Assembly (NCBI GenBank): GCA_964418595.1
Contig: CAYQMF010000058.1
Location: 1-36,906 of the forward strand
Direction: 5' to 3'
DNA: 36,906 nt
Origin: CAYQMF01 sp964418595
Lineage (GTDB): Bacteria; Planctomycetota; UBA1135; UBA2386
The translations under genes were made by a program, and so were the position numbers. The notes under the pieces are model-generated. The model had not been told where the DNA came from, did not search any database, and saw nothing but the letters and a program-made list of their open reading frames with translations. Positions 6,822 through 15,309 of this stretch are shown here, piece after piece; within the stretch, counting starts at the first letter, position 1; every line of letters starts with the position of its first letter.

Positions 6822-9272
6822 ATGCCACGGTCCCAGCTCTCCGTCGTCCTGCTGCTGCTCGTCGCGATCGGCGCCGTCGTCTGGTTGTCCTGGCGCCGCC
6901 CCGGTGCGGACGTGGGTCCTGCCCGCGGCGGCGCCGTGAGCACGGATGGCCCGCAACCGCCGGCTGCCGCAACCGACACCGACTCCGGCAGCGGCCGTCG
7001 TCCGTCTCCCGCGGTCGGCGAGCGGACGCAGGTAGCCGGTGATGACGCGGGCATCGCTGCCGCGCTCGCCGCCGGCAAGGCCCGGGTCCGCGTCACCACG
7101 CGCACCGCCGCGGGACAGCCGCAATGCGACGTCCTGGTCAACGCCCAGCCGGTGCGCGGCAATCGCATCCACCCGGTCGTCGGCAAGGGGCGGACCGACG
7201 GGAACGGCCGGATCGAGTTCGCCGACGTCGAGCCGGGCAGGCTGTACCTCTTCACCGAGCGCAACGAACACAAGAGCGTCGAGGTCAAGCCCGGCCTCAA
7301 CGAGGTCGAGTTCGAGGTCAAGGCGAACATCGACGTGGTGGGACGGGTGCTCGACCCCGACGGCGCGCTGGTCGCCGGCGCCGCCATCTGGCAGCAGACC
7401 GCCAGCACCGACTGGGAAGGCGGTCGCGTCCTCGGGGTGACGGCCGCCGACGGCTGCTTCGCCTTCGCCAACGTCGCGCCGACATGCTCGCTCGGGGCGT
7501 TCGCCAAGGGGTTGGCACCATCGACGCTCGTCGACCTCGATGTCGTCGATAGGAGCGCACGCCCCGCCCGCGTCGATCTGCACCTGGGGCGCGAAGGCGG
7601 GGAGCTGCAAGGCCGCGTCACCGATCTTCACGGGACCGCGATCGCCGGCGCCCTGGTGGCGGTCGGCGATGGCTCGCGGCGGGCCGACCATCAGCACGAT
7701 CGCATCATCGAGGTGTGGGGCCTCCGCAGCGTCGAGACCGACGCGGACGGCCGCTACACCGTCGGCGGTGTGCCGGCAGGCGACACCGTGGTGACGGCGC
7801 GCGCCAAGGACTTCGGCATCTGGCGCGGCAAGGCCGCCATCACCGCCGGAGGCACGACGACTCTCGATCTGAACCTGGCGCGCAGCACGCTGCTGTTCGG
7901 GACGGTGACCGACGCGCAAGGCGTGCCCGAGGCCGGGGCGCGGATCAGCGCCTACGACCGCCAGCCTGGAACCGGCTTCCTCGCCGGCGGCCAGATCGAC
8001 TTCGACCTCCCGCTCGGCCACGTCGAGACATTCGCCGACACACACGGCCGCTACCGCCTCGAGGGCGTCACCCCGGGCACGACCTGGCTGTTCGCCCAAC
8101 GCTGGCGCGACGACAGCTTCAGCGGGGTCTCCGTGGCGCTGGCGCAGGCGACGCTCGAGATCGCCGCCGGCAGCGAGGTGCGCTGGGACCCCGTCATCGA
8201 CGTAGGGCGCTCGATCACGGGCGTCGTGCGCTACCACGATGGCCACCCGATCCCCTATCTGTTCATCACGCTGCACGACGAACGCTCCGGGAAGGACCGG
8301 GTCATCAACAGCGGCAAGAACGGCGGCTTCCGTTTTCTCTGCCTCGAGGACTCGACCTACGAGGTCCGCGTGCAGCCGCCGTTCGATGCGCCGCGCGACA
8401 GCAACGCGCCGCGGCGCGGCGGCCTCGTGCCCGACCAGGGCCAGGTCGAGATCACGGTCGAGTACGACAAGCCGCAGAAGGTGGTGCCCGGCACGGTGAG
8501 CGGACGCATCGCCGACGCCGGTGGACGCATCCGCAACCCCAAGGCTGTGACCGTCACCGTCAACTCCGACGCGGGTTGGTTCCGCCCCGGCATCCAGGTC
8601 GTCGACGGTACGTTCCGCGTCGATGAGATCAGGCCGTGCCGTTTCCGCGTGATCCTCAAGGAGGAGGAGACGGTGCTCGCCTCGACCGACTGGTTCGAAC
8701 TGACCGCGGCCGGCGACGTCGATGTCGGCGTGCTGACGACCGAGCCAAGCGGCGCGCTGCGCCTCCGCGTCGCGCGTGCGAAGGGTGCCGAAGGCTTCGA
8801 GCCGAAGTTCTATCTGCGCCGGGAGGGCGACCCGCTCAGCACGACCATCGTGCCCGGGCGCAACACGGACGTACTCGCCGAGAGCCTGACGCCAGGCGAA
8901 TACCAGGTGTCGGCCTACTCCCAGGGGATGCTCGGAGTGAAGGCGAGGGCCAGCGTGCGCGTCGGCCAGACCACGGAAGCGACCATCGAGCTGCGGCCCG
9001 GCGCGGTCGGCAAGGTCGACGTGTGGTGGCCCAAGGACCACGCGGTGTCGGAGCGATGGGGCTACAAGATCACCGACGCGGCGGGCAAGGTGGCGCAGGA
9101 GTACGAGGGGCGGCTCGCGAACATGCCCACGCGCCCCTGCGAGCTGCACATCACGCTGGCAGCCGGTGGTCACCGCCTCGCGTTCTGGACCGACGATGGC
9201 CTGCGCGGCGAACTCGATTTCGAGATTCCGGCGAGCCTGGTGGCGCCGGCACTGCGGCTCGATCTGAAGTAG
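6822..9272 (+). CDS. Membrane-anchored protein with tandem carboxypeptidase-regulatory-like domains
   Basis: The 816-residue protein begins with one membrane segment (SVVLLLLVAIGAVVWLSW, residues 6-23) followed by a Pro/Ser/Asp-rich linker, so the body is probably outside the inner membrane. It then carries several beta-sandwich repeats of the carboxypeptidase-regulatory (CarboxypepD_reg/prealbumin-like) type, each opening with a G-x-V-x-D-x-x-G pattern: VVGRVLDPDGALVAGA, LQGRVTDLHGTAIAGA, LFGTVTDAQGVPEAGA, ITGVVRYHDGHPIPY, VSGRIADAGGRI. These modules usually act as structural or adhesion units; no enzyme domain is visible. Two ATGs are possible. I chose 6822 because GGAGG at 6811-6815 then has a 6-nt spacing; at 6816 it would touch the start codon. 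Confidence 0.85.
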   Translation: MPRSQLSVVLLLLVAIGAVVWLSWRRPGADVGPARGGAVSTDGPQPPAAATDTDSGSGRRPSPAVGERTQVAGDDAGIAAALAAGKARVRVTTRTAAGQPQCDVLVNAQPVRGNRIHPVVGKGRTDGNGRIEFADVEPGRLYLFTERNEHKSVEVKPGLNEVEFEVKANIDVVGRVLDPDGALVAGAAIWQQTASTDWEGGRVLGVTAADGCFAFANVAPTCSLGAFAKGLAPSTLVDLDVVDRSARPARVDLHLGREGGELQGRVTDLHGTAIAGALVAVGDGSRRADHQHDRIIEVWGLRSVETDADGRYTVGGVPAGDTVVTARAKDFGIWRGKAAITAGGTTTLDLNLARSTLLFGTVTDAQGVPEAGARISAYDRQPGTGFLAGGQIDFDLPLGHVETFADTHGRYRLEGVTPGTTWLFAQRWRDDSFSGVSVALAQATLEIAAGSEVRWDPVIDVGRSITGVVRYHDGHPIPYLFITLHDERSGKDRVINSGKNGGFRFLCLEDSTYEVRVQPPFDAPRDSNAPRRGGLVPDQGQVEITVEYDKPQKVVPGTVSGRIADAGGRIRNPKAVTVTVNSDAGWFRPGIQVVDGTFRVDEIRPCRFRVILKEEETVLASTDWFELTAAGDVDVGVLTTEPSGALRLRVARAKGAEGFEPKFYLRREGDPLSTTIVPGRNTDVLAESLTPGEYQVSAYSQGMLGVKARASVRVGQTTEATIELRPGAVGKVDVWWPKDHAVSERWGYKITDAAGKVAQEYEGRLANMPTRPCELHITLAAGGHRLAFWTDDGLRGELDFEIPASLVAPALRLDLK

Positions 9273-9328
9273 CGCGGTCGACGCCAGGGACGAGCGAGCG
9301 ATCATCCAGACGATCGTGCTCGAAGACC

Positions 9329-9353
9329 GTCGGTGGAGGCTCAACCTCCCGAC
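9329..9353. terminator. Hairpin between convergent genes
   Basis: GTCG-gt-GGAGG pairs with CCTCC-CGAC around a 5-nt loop, with a 2-nt bulge. It sits between the stop codons at 9272 (plus) and 9358 (minus). There is no T-tract on either side, so it could be a bidirectional terminator or an mRNA 3' end protector. Confidence 0.4.
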
Positions 9354-9357
9354 GACC

Positions 9358-10275
9358 TCACTCCCAGCGCAGCTCTCCCTCCCCCATCAGTACGGCGCGC
9401 CCGCCGACGCGCACGCGCTTCACGTCTCGTCCCCGCGCGTCGACGAACGCGTCGACGATCCCCGGCCGGCCGATCTCGACGCCCTGTTCGATGCGGATCT
9501 CGGCGGTCGGCGCGGCGAGGATCACGCCTTCGTGCACGAGGTACGACGCGAGGCACCCCGCCGCGGATCCGGTGACCGGGTCCTCCCCAGGCGTCACCGA
9601 CCCGAACCACACGTGCCGTGATCGCGCCGCGCACGCCGCATCCAGCGTGTCCTGCGTGAACGCGTAGTGCATGTCCGAGCCCGCGCGCACCGACAGCTCG
9701 GCGCAGGCCGCGAAGTCGGGCGCGATGGCGCCGAGCGCGCGCAGGTCCACGACCGGCACGATGAGCCAGGGCACGCCGGTGTCGACGAGGCGCACGGGGA
9801 GATCGCCGGGACACAGCAGGTCTTCGCCGAGCCCGAGCGCATCCGCGACCAGGGCGCGGTCCGCGAGTGCTTCGCCGAACCGTGGCGGCCGCTGCGTCAT
9901 CAGGACCTCGCGCACCTTCCCGCCTTCGACCACGATCTCCGCCGGCAACGTGCCGACACCGAGCTGGGCGTGCACCGTGTTGTTCCCCTCGCGCAGCGGA
10001 TACCGGCCGAGGGTCGCCAGCAGGAAGTGCGTGCCCACCACCGGATGCCCGGCCAACGGCAGCTCGCGATCGGTGGTGAAGATGCGGAAGCGCACCGCGG
10101 CGCTCGCATCCGTCGGCCGCTGGCAGAACACCGTCTCCGAGAGGTTCATCTCGCGCGCGATGCGCTGCATGGTGGCGGTCTCGACGCCGTCGGCATCCGG
10201 GAAGACGGCCAGTGGGTTGCCGGCGAACGGCCGGTCGGTGAACACGTCCACGCGGTGGTAGCGCAGCGCCCGCAT
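9358..10275 (-). CDS. PhzF-family isomerase/epimerase
   Basis: The 305-residue length is typical of the PhzF/YddE family, which has a two-lobed diaminopimelate-epimerase-like fold. Family motifs are present: YHRVDVFTDRPFAGNPLAVF at the N-terminus, EMNLSETVF with the conserved catalytic glutamate E47, FTTDRELPLAGHPVVGTHFLL, and GEDPVTGSAAG near residue 240. Relatives isomerise small cyclic or amino acid substrates; the substrate here cannot be told, and there are no phenazine genes nearby. The ATG at 10275 follows a -10-like hexamer by 7 nt. It lies 55 bp downstream of the FG-GAP gene on the same strand but probably has its own promoter. Confidence 0.9.
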   Translation of the reverse strand: MRALRYHRVDVFTDRPFAGNPLAVFPDADGVETATMQRIAREMNLSETVFCQRPTDASAAVRFRIFTTDRELPLAGHPVVGTHFLLATLGRYPLREGNNTVHAQLGVGTLPAEIVVEGGKVREVLMTQRPPRFGEALADRALVADALGLGEDLLCPGDLPVRLVDTGVPWLIVPVVDLRALGAIAPDFAACAELSVRAGSDMHYAFTQDTLDAACAARSRHVWFGSVTPGEDPVTGSAAGCLASYLVHEGVILAAPTAEIRIEQGVEIGRPGIVDAFVDARGRDVKRVRVGGRAVLMGEGELRWE

Positions 10276-10282
10276 GCCGCGA

Positions 10283-10288
10283 AGCGTA
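10283..10288 (-). promoter_or_regulatory. -10-like box of the PhzF-family gene
   Basis: The minus strand reads TACGCT, ending 7 nt before the ATG at 10275, consistent with a leaderless mRNA. A perfect 12-bp palindrome (CGGATCGATCCG, 10312-10323) lies 24 bp further upstream and could be an operator, though that is speculative. Confidence 0.4.
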
Positions 10289-10330
10289 GCTCCGCGGACG
10301 ACGGGCGCCGCCGGATCGATCCGCCGAAAC

Positions 10331-11974
10331 TCACCGCGGCAGCCAGGTCATCGGCACGGCATTGCTGGCGAAGTCGAACCCCGCGAAGCCCGGCGCGAAC
10401 ACCAGGTACGCGTGGTGCACCACCATGTTCGCCGCTGCGCTCGGCAGGCGCAGGCCGTAGAACGTCGCCGTCGCGCGACCGTTGGCGTCGAGCACGCCCA
10501 TCGAGTTGCCGATCAGCGTGTTGGGGTTGCCGCCGAGGAAGACGAGGTACGGATCCAGGTTCAGCGGCAGGGTGACCGGCGGCAGCGGCACGCCGGGGCT
10601 CGTGCCCGAGAGCGAGCCGAGCAGCGCGTAGACCCTGCCCGCGTGCTGCGCTCCGGCGTCGAGCGTGAGGACGGCCACCTCCGCGCGCGTGACCCGCACC
10701 GACGGCACGTCCTGCGCGAGCGGCCGCGTGACGACGGAGATCGCGTGCGCCGCGCCGCGATCGGCAAGGTTGTAGGAACTCGGCACGCCCATGAGCACGT
10801 CGGCGACGCCGTCGCGGTCGATGTCGCCGGGATCGTCGGCGGCGATGCAGGGGAGGTCGTAGCTGTAGCGCGGCAGCAGCACCGGTGTCGCGGCTCCCAT
10901 GCTCGAGTACACGTACGCCCTCCCGATCGACGCGGTCTGCCGGCCTTCGCACAGGAGCAGGTCGCCATGCCCGTCGCCGTCGGTGTCGCCGAGACCGCAC
11001 ACGAGCTGGCCGAGTTCGCCGCCCGTGCGCGTGCCCGGAAACGAGCGGAGGAACGCGCCGGTCTGGCACGAGTACACGAGCGCGGCGCCGGAGCGGGCGC
11101 CACTCGGGCTGAGCCCCGGCATGCCCACCAGCACGTCGCGCCGACCATCGTTGTCGAGATCCGTGCAGGGCGAGATCGAGATCCCGGCGCTGGCCGAGAC
11201 CGCGGTGCCGAAGAAGTGCCACAGCGGCAGACCCGTGCGCCCCGAGATCAAGCGCACGTAGCCGGTGAGGTCGTGGTTCACCCAGGTGCGCCCGCCGGGG
11301 CAGCCGACCATCACATCGGCGAACGTGTCGCCGTCGGCGTCGTCGATCTCGCGCACGCACCAGCCGAACAGGGTGTCGCCGAGGTCGGGAGCGTAGGTCC
11401 AGAGCCGCACGCCATCGCGACCGGAGAAAACGTAGGCGCGGCCTTCGCCGGCAGCGCGGGGCGCTCCGACGATCACCTCCGGCCAGCCATCGCCGTTGGT
11501 GTCGCCGGCGCCGCTCACCGAAAAGCCGAACTCGCCACCCGTGCTGTCAGGGTAGAGCGTGAACAGGCGCGCGCCCGTCGCGCCGGAGAACACGTAGGCC
11601 GCGCCGGCATCGGTCCCGACCGTGTCGTCGAGCGGCGCGCCGACGATGAGGTCGGTGATGCCGTCGCGATCGATGTCGCCACACCGCCGCACCGCCTTGC
11701 CGAAGGCGTCACCCGGGTTCTGGCCGTAGAGCGTGCGGATCGGCGTGCCGGTGGCGCCGCGCAGGATCTCGACCCGCCCCGTGGCCGACGCCACGCCGTC
11801 CCGGGGCGCCCCCGCGGCGAAGTCGGGCACACCGTCACCATCGATGTCACCGAGCCCGGCCACGGCCGACCCGTAGCGGTCGTTCTCGGCGCCGCGCAGC
11901 AGGTAGAGAGGACTCTGGGCGGCCGCGGCCGCACCCAGGAGAAGGACGGGGAGCAGGAGGGTCTTGGTGTTCAT
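10331..11974 (-). CDS. Exported FG-GAP repeat protein
   Basis: The 547-residue protein has a short signal peptide (MNTKTLLLPVLLLGAAAAAQ). At least six FG-GAP blades follow, with integrin-like calcium loops (GLGDIDGDGVPDFAAGAP, CGDIDRDGITDLIVGAP, GAGDTNGDGWPEVIVGAP, DDADGDTFADVMVGCP, CTDLDNDGRRDVLVGMP, GLGDTDGDGHGDLLL, PGDIDRDGVADVLMGVP). The last 80 or so residues (VFLGGNPNTLIG, GVLDANGRATATF) form a beta-rich domain related to the C-terminal domain of other exported proteins in this window. The likely role is at the cell surface, in binding or adhesion. The start was chosen for the signal peptide; no strong ribosome-binding site or -10 box was found before it. Confidence 0.87.
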   Translation of the reverse strand: MNTKTLLLPVLLLGAAAAAQSPLYLLRGAENDRYGSAVAGLGDIDGDGVPDFAAGAPRDGVASATGRVEILRGATGTPIRTLYGQNPGDAFGKAVRRCGDIDRDGITDLIVGAPLDDTVGTDAGAAYVFSGATGARLFTLYPDSTGGEFGFSVSGAGDTNGDGWPEVIVGAPRAAGEGRAYVFSGRDGVRLWTYAPDLGDTLFGWCVREIDDADGDTFADVMVGCPGGRTWVNHDLTGYVRLISGRTGLPLWHFFGTAVSASAGISISPCTDLDNDGRRDVLVGMPGLSPSGARSGAALVYSCQTGAFLRSFPGTRTGGELGQLVCGLGDTDGDGHGDLLLCEGRQTASIGRAYVYSSMGAATPVLLPRYSYDLPCIAADDPGDIDRDGVADVLMGVPSSYNLADRGAAHAISVVTRPLAQDVPSVRVTRAEVAVLTLDAGAQHAGRVYALLGSLSGTSPGVPLPPVTLPLNLDPYLVFLGGNPNTLIGNSMGVLDANGRATATFYGLRLPSAAANMVVHHAYLVFAPGFAGFDFASNAVPMTWLPR

Positions 11975-12060
11975 GGTTGGTCTCACTCGCCCCGTCGAGT
12001 GCAACCACGTCCTCGTTCCGGACAGGATTGAGTGGGAAACCTGCGGGCGGCCTTCGCTCG

Positions 12061-14625
12061 TCAGCGCCCGCGCGCTGCGATCGCCTGCTCGATCCTGGGC
12101 CGCAGGTCGCGGCAGCGGCGGACCTCGGCGTGGTTCTCCCCGAACGTGGCCGACAGCACGGGCTCGGCGAGCGCGAGTTCGGCCGCTGCTTCGTCGGGGC
12201 GTCCGAGATCCAGGAGGCACCGGGCCAGCTCGCGTCTGCTCAAGGCCACGTCGAAGTGGCCAGCGCCGTGCGCCAGCGCGCTCGCCTGCACGGCCCGACG
12301 GAACTCGGAGCAGGCCTCGTCCAGCCGGCCGAGGTGGTGCAGGTACATCGCTAGATTCGCGGTCGCCACGGCGGTGTCGTGATGGCCCTCGCCCAGCGTC
12401 TCGCGCATGGCCGCGACGGTCTGCCCGGCCAACGCGTACGCCGACTCCCGCTGCCCGGCCTGCCACTGCGCCACGGCGAGCGCATCCTGCGTCTTCAGCG
12501 TGTCGCGATGCCGTGGACCTTGCGTGCGAGAGCGCGCCGCGACGACGCTTTGGAGACGCGTGGCCGCGTCGCCAGCTCTGCCGAGACGCTGCTCGAGGAC
12601 CGCCAGATTCTGCTGCGCGGCCAGCGCGAACGCGTGGTCGGGGCCGTAGACGGTGGCGAGGCCGTCCGCGGCGCGGCGCAACAATGGCTCTGCCGCCGCA
12701 GCCTGGTCCCGCGCGCTCAGCACGTTGGCGAGCGCGCCGCAGCTCACGAGCGTGAGCGGGTGACCCGGCCCCAAGACCTCCTCGCGATCCGCGAGCACGG
12801 CGCGCAGTTCGGCCTCGGCGGCAGCGAACTCACCCATGCACGCGAGGAGCTGCGCGCGGTTGTCGCGGAACGTCAGGCCACGCGTGCTGCGGTCGCCGCT
12901 CGGCTCGCACGCGATGGCGGCGGCGAACATGTCGATCGCCTCGGCGGTCCGCGCGGATCCCTGCAGCGCGAGCGCCAGATCGCCCAACGTGCTGGCCAGC
13001 AGTTCGCCGGGCGCGCCGCAGGTTCGCATCTCGGCGACGAGAGAGCGCAGCGCATCCACCGCACCGCTGTCGCCACGCAGCATGCGCAGGCTTGCATCGG
13101 CGCGGCGCACCGCCAGCACGCCGGGATCGGTGCGCGGGAGCGACGCGCCGGCGGCGAGTGCGCCGCGAACCAGCTCCAGCGCTGCGTCCACCCGCCCCTG
13201 GTCACGGCGCAACTCCGCCAGACTCAGGAGCGACTCGAAGGTCGCGGCCGCCGTCGGACCTTCGTGGCGAAGGCGCAGGCCCATCGCCCGCGTGAGCCAC
13301 GGCTCGGCCGCCTCGAGAACGCCGAGTCCCGCATACGACGCGCCCAGAGCCTGGCACGCGGCGGCCTCGGCACGGGGTGGCAGGGTGCCCTGCGCGCGCA
13401 GTTCGCCGCCGGCCTCCGCCAGCAGGTCGACCACGCGTCGGTCGCGCCCGCCGCGATCGGGGTGGGCGCCACCGAGCACGCGGGCGAGGAACCCGTTCAC
13501 CCACGCGCTCTCCGCCAACCGCTCCTTGGCCAGCACCTCGGCGCTCGCCGCGCGGCGCCACAGCACGACGGCGGTGAGCGAGAACGCCAGCAACGCCACG
13601 AGCAGGGCCAGGCCGAAGGCCACCTTGCCGCGATGCCGGCGGAGGTGCGTGCGCATCACGTACCAGGTGCTGTCGGCCAAGACAGCGATCGGCTCGCCGC
13701 GGAGCCAGCGTTCGAGGTCGGCGCCGACCTCGCCCGCCCCCTGGTAGCGGCGCGCGGGATCCTTGGCCAGACAGCCGAGCACGATGGTGTCGAGGTCGCG
13801 ATCGATCGACGCGTGCCGCGACGGCGGCTGGGCTGGCTGCTCCTGGATCGCGGCGAGCACGGCGCGCAAGTCGCCCGACACCGGGTACGGGAACGCGCCG
13901 GTGAGCGCGTGGTACAGGACCACGCCGAACGAGTACACGTCACTGCGCACGTCGGCGGCGGCCGAGTGACCCGCGGCTTGTTCGGGGCTGGTCCACGGCA
14001 GTGAGCCCAGCAGCTCGCCACTGTGGCTTAGCGATGGCGAACCGGGCTCCTCCACCAGGGCCCGCGCCAAGCCGAAGTCGAGCAGGCGCGGCTCGCCACG
14101 GCCGTCGACGCGGATGTTCGACGGCTTCAGGTCGCGGTGGATCACGCCACGCTGATGGGCGTGCGCGAGGGCGGCCGCAATCTCGACGAACACGGGGATC
14201 AACACGCGTGGCGCGCGGTTCGTGGCCGCCCAGTCGTCGAGCGCAACGCCGTCGACCAACTCCATGACCAGGTACGGCCACCCCTCCGGCGTCACTCCGG
14301 TGTCGTGCACGCGCACGATGTGTTCGTGCTGCAACGTCGCCGCGAGCGCTGCCTCGCGTTGCAGACGCAACCGGCGGCGTTCCTCGGCGAAGGCCCCGTG
14401 CAACAGGACCTTGACCGCCACCTGCCGGCGCGTGCTGCGCTGGATGGCGGTGAACACGATTCCCTGACCACCGCGCCGGTGCTCGATCAGGTCGTCGTAG
14501 CCCGGGATCGACGGCGGCACGACCGCAGCGCGGGCGACACGCAACTCGCCGAGCAGCCGATCCTGATCCGTGAACCAACTCGATTCCCGAGCGGGCGCCG
14601 AGCCGGACTCCGCTGCCCCCGTCAC
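12061..14625 (-). CDS. Membrane Ser/Thr protein kinase with TPR sensor region
   Basis: The 854-residue protein has a Hanks-type kinase domain at about residues 42-310: Gly-rich loop RRGGQGIVF, ATP-lysine K72 (VAVKVLL), HRDLKPSN with catalytic D165, DFGLA with D183, and SPEQ in place of APE. One membrane segment follows (VAFGLALLVALLAFSLTAVVLW, about 335-356). Residues 370-854 are helical tetratricopeptide-like repeats (for example GHHDTAVATANLAMYLHHLGRLDEA and GPRHRDTLKTQDALAVAQWQAGQ in shorter units). The kinase is cytoplasmic, and the repeats would be on the other side of the membrane. The GTG start at 14625 overlaps the stop of the ECF sigma gene (GTGA), and GGAGG lies 7 nt before it, so the two are co-translated. 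This suggests the kinase controls that sigma factor's pathway. Confidence 0.9.
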   Translation of the reverse strand: MTGAAESGSAPARESSWFTDQDRLLGELRVARAAVVPPSIPGYDDLIEHRRGGQGIVFTAIQRSTRRQVAVKVLLHGAFAEERRRLRLQREAALAATLQHEHIVRVHDTGVTPEGWPYLVMELVDGVALDDWAATNRAPRVLIPVFVEIAAALAHAHQRGVIHRDLKPSNIRVDGRGEPRLLDFGLARALVEEPGSPSLSHSGELLGSLPWTSPEQAAGHSAAADVRSDVYSFGVVLYHALTGAFPYPVSGDLRAVLAAIQEQPAQPPSRHASIDRDLDTIVLGCLAKDPARRYQGAGEVGADLERWLRGEPIAVLADSTWYVMRTHLRRHRGKVAFGLALLVALLAFSLTAVVLWRRAASAEVLAKERLAESAWVNGFLARVLGGAHPDRGGRDRRVVDLLAEAGGELRAQGTLPPRAEAAACQALGASYAGLGVLEAAEPWLTRAMGLRLRHEGPTAAATFESLLSLAELRRDQGRVDAALELVRGALAAGASLPRTDPGVLAVRRADASLRMLRGDSGAVDALRSLVAEMRTCGAPGELLASTLGDLALALQGSARTAEAIDMFAAAIACEPSGDRSTRGLTFRDNRAQLLACMGEFAAAEAELRAVLADREEVLGPGHPLTLVSCGALANVLSARDQAAAAEPLLRRAADGLATVYGPDHAFALAAQQNLAVLEQRLGRAGDAATRLQSVVAARSRTQGPRHRDTLKTQDALAVAQWQAGQRESAYALAGQTVAAMRETLGEGHHDTAVATANLAMYLHHLGRLDEACSEFRRAVQASALAHGAGHFDVALSRRELARCLLDLGRPDEAAAELALAEPVLSATFGENHAEVRRCRDLRPRIEQAIAARGR

Positions 14626-15212
14626 CCTTCGTCCTCCACCTGCGCTTCGATCAGCTCGCGCAGCCGGCGCAGGATCCGCGACTTGGCCTGATAGACCTGC
14701 TCGACGCTGAGCCCGAGCGTCGTCGCCGTCGTCGCGGCATCCCGGCCCGCCACGGCGTACAGCTCGAAGGCATCGCGGTCGGGCTTGCGGAACTCGGCGT
14801 CGATCGTGCGCATCGCGGTGCGGATGTGGTGCTGGCGCCACTCGGCCTCGAAGGCCTCGGATGCAGCCGGGTCGCCCGAGTCGGAGCCGAGCCCGGATGG
14901 CACCTCCTGCCCTAGACGAGCTGCGGCGTCCTTCTGACGGCGGCGCGCGATCGCATGCAGCGTGACCGTCTTGAGGTAGCCACGGAACGAGCCCTTGCCG
15001 GCGTCGTACGCGAATTGCGGCAGTGCGCGGGTCAACGCCGCGAGCACGTCCTGCAGCACGTCTTCGCAATCGACAGCCTGCAACCCCTGGCGGCGCGCGA
15101 ACCCCGTGATCACCGCCCCGTAGCGCTGGCAGAACTCGTCCCACGCCGGTTCGTCCTGTCCGGCGCGCAGGCGCTGCAGCAGCGAGGCATGGGTCCGCGA
15201 GGATGCGTCCAC
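14622..15212 (-). CDS. ECF-type RNA polymerase sigma factor
   Basis: The 196-residue length and two-domain layout fit an extracytoplasmic-function sigma factor. Region 2 covers about residues 10-85 (LQAVDCEDVLQDVLAALTR, then GSFRGYLKTVTLHAIARRR for the core/-10 contacts). Region 4 lies near the C-terminus (DAATTATTLGLSVEQVYQAKSRILRRLREL, the helix-turn-helix for the -35). No anti-sigma factor is adjacent. Instead the gene overlaps a TPR Ser/Thr kinase, an arrangement known from planctomycete ECF groups in which the kinase is thought to act on the sigma factor. The GTG start at 15212 follows a -10-like box by 7 nt. Confidence 0.9.
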   Translation of the reverse strand: MDASSRTHASLLQRLRAGQDEPAWDEFCQRYGAVITGFARRQGLQAVDCEDVLQDVLAALTRALPQFAYDAGKGSFRGYLKTVTLHAIARRRQKDAAARLGQEVPSGLGSDSGDPAASEAFEAEWRQHHIRTAMRTIDAEFRKPDRDAFELYAVAGRDAATTATTLGLSVEQVYQAKSRILRRLRELIEAQVEDEG

Positions 15213-15219
15213 GACGGAA

Positions 15220-15225
15220 AGGATA
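15220..15225 (-). promoter_or_regulatory. -10-like box of the ECF sigma gene
   Basis: The minus strand reads TATCCT, ending 7 nt before the GTG at 15212. It is the presumed promoter of the sigma-kinase operon. The divergent gene at 15310 lies 97 bp away and shows no comparable box near its start. Confidence 0.45.
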
Positions 15226-15309
15226 GGGTCGCGACGACTTCCGCGGCCGGTTGTCAGAACGCCGGGCCTGCCGGTCTAGGGCGGATCGAACCCCATCCCG
15301 ATCCCGACC

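Noticed and set aside
4391..7621. Minus-strand frame of 1,076 codons opposite the FG-GAP fusion
   Set aside because: It is antisense to clear FG-GAP repeats; its apparent repeats (VEVAVAVEV) are the reverse complement of the calcium loops.
10312..10323. Perfect 12-bp palindrome CGGATCGATCCG
   Set aside because: It is a single copy without a nearby regulator; palindromes of this length made of GATC and CG are expected by chance in such DNA.
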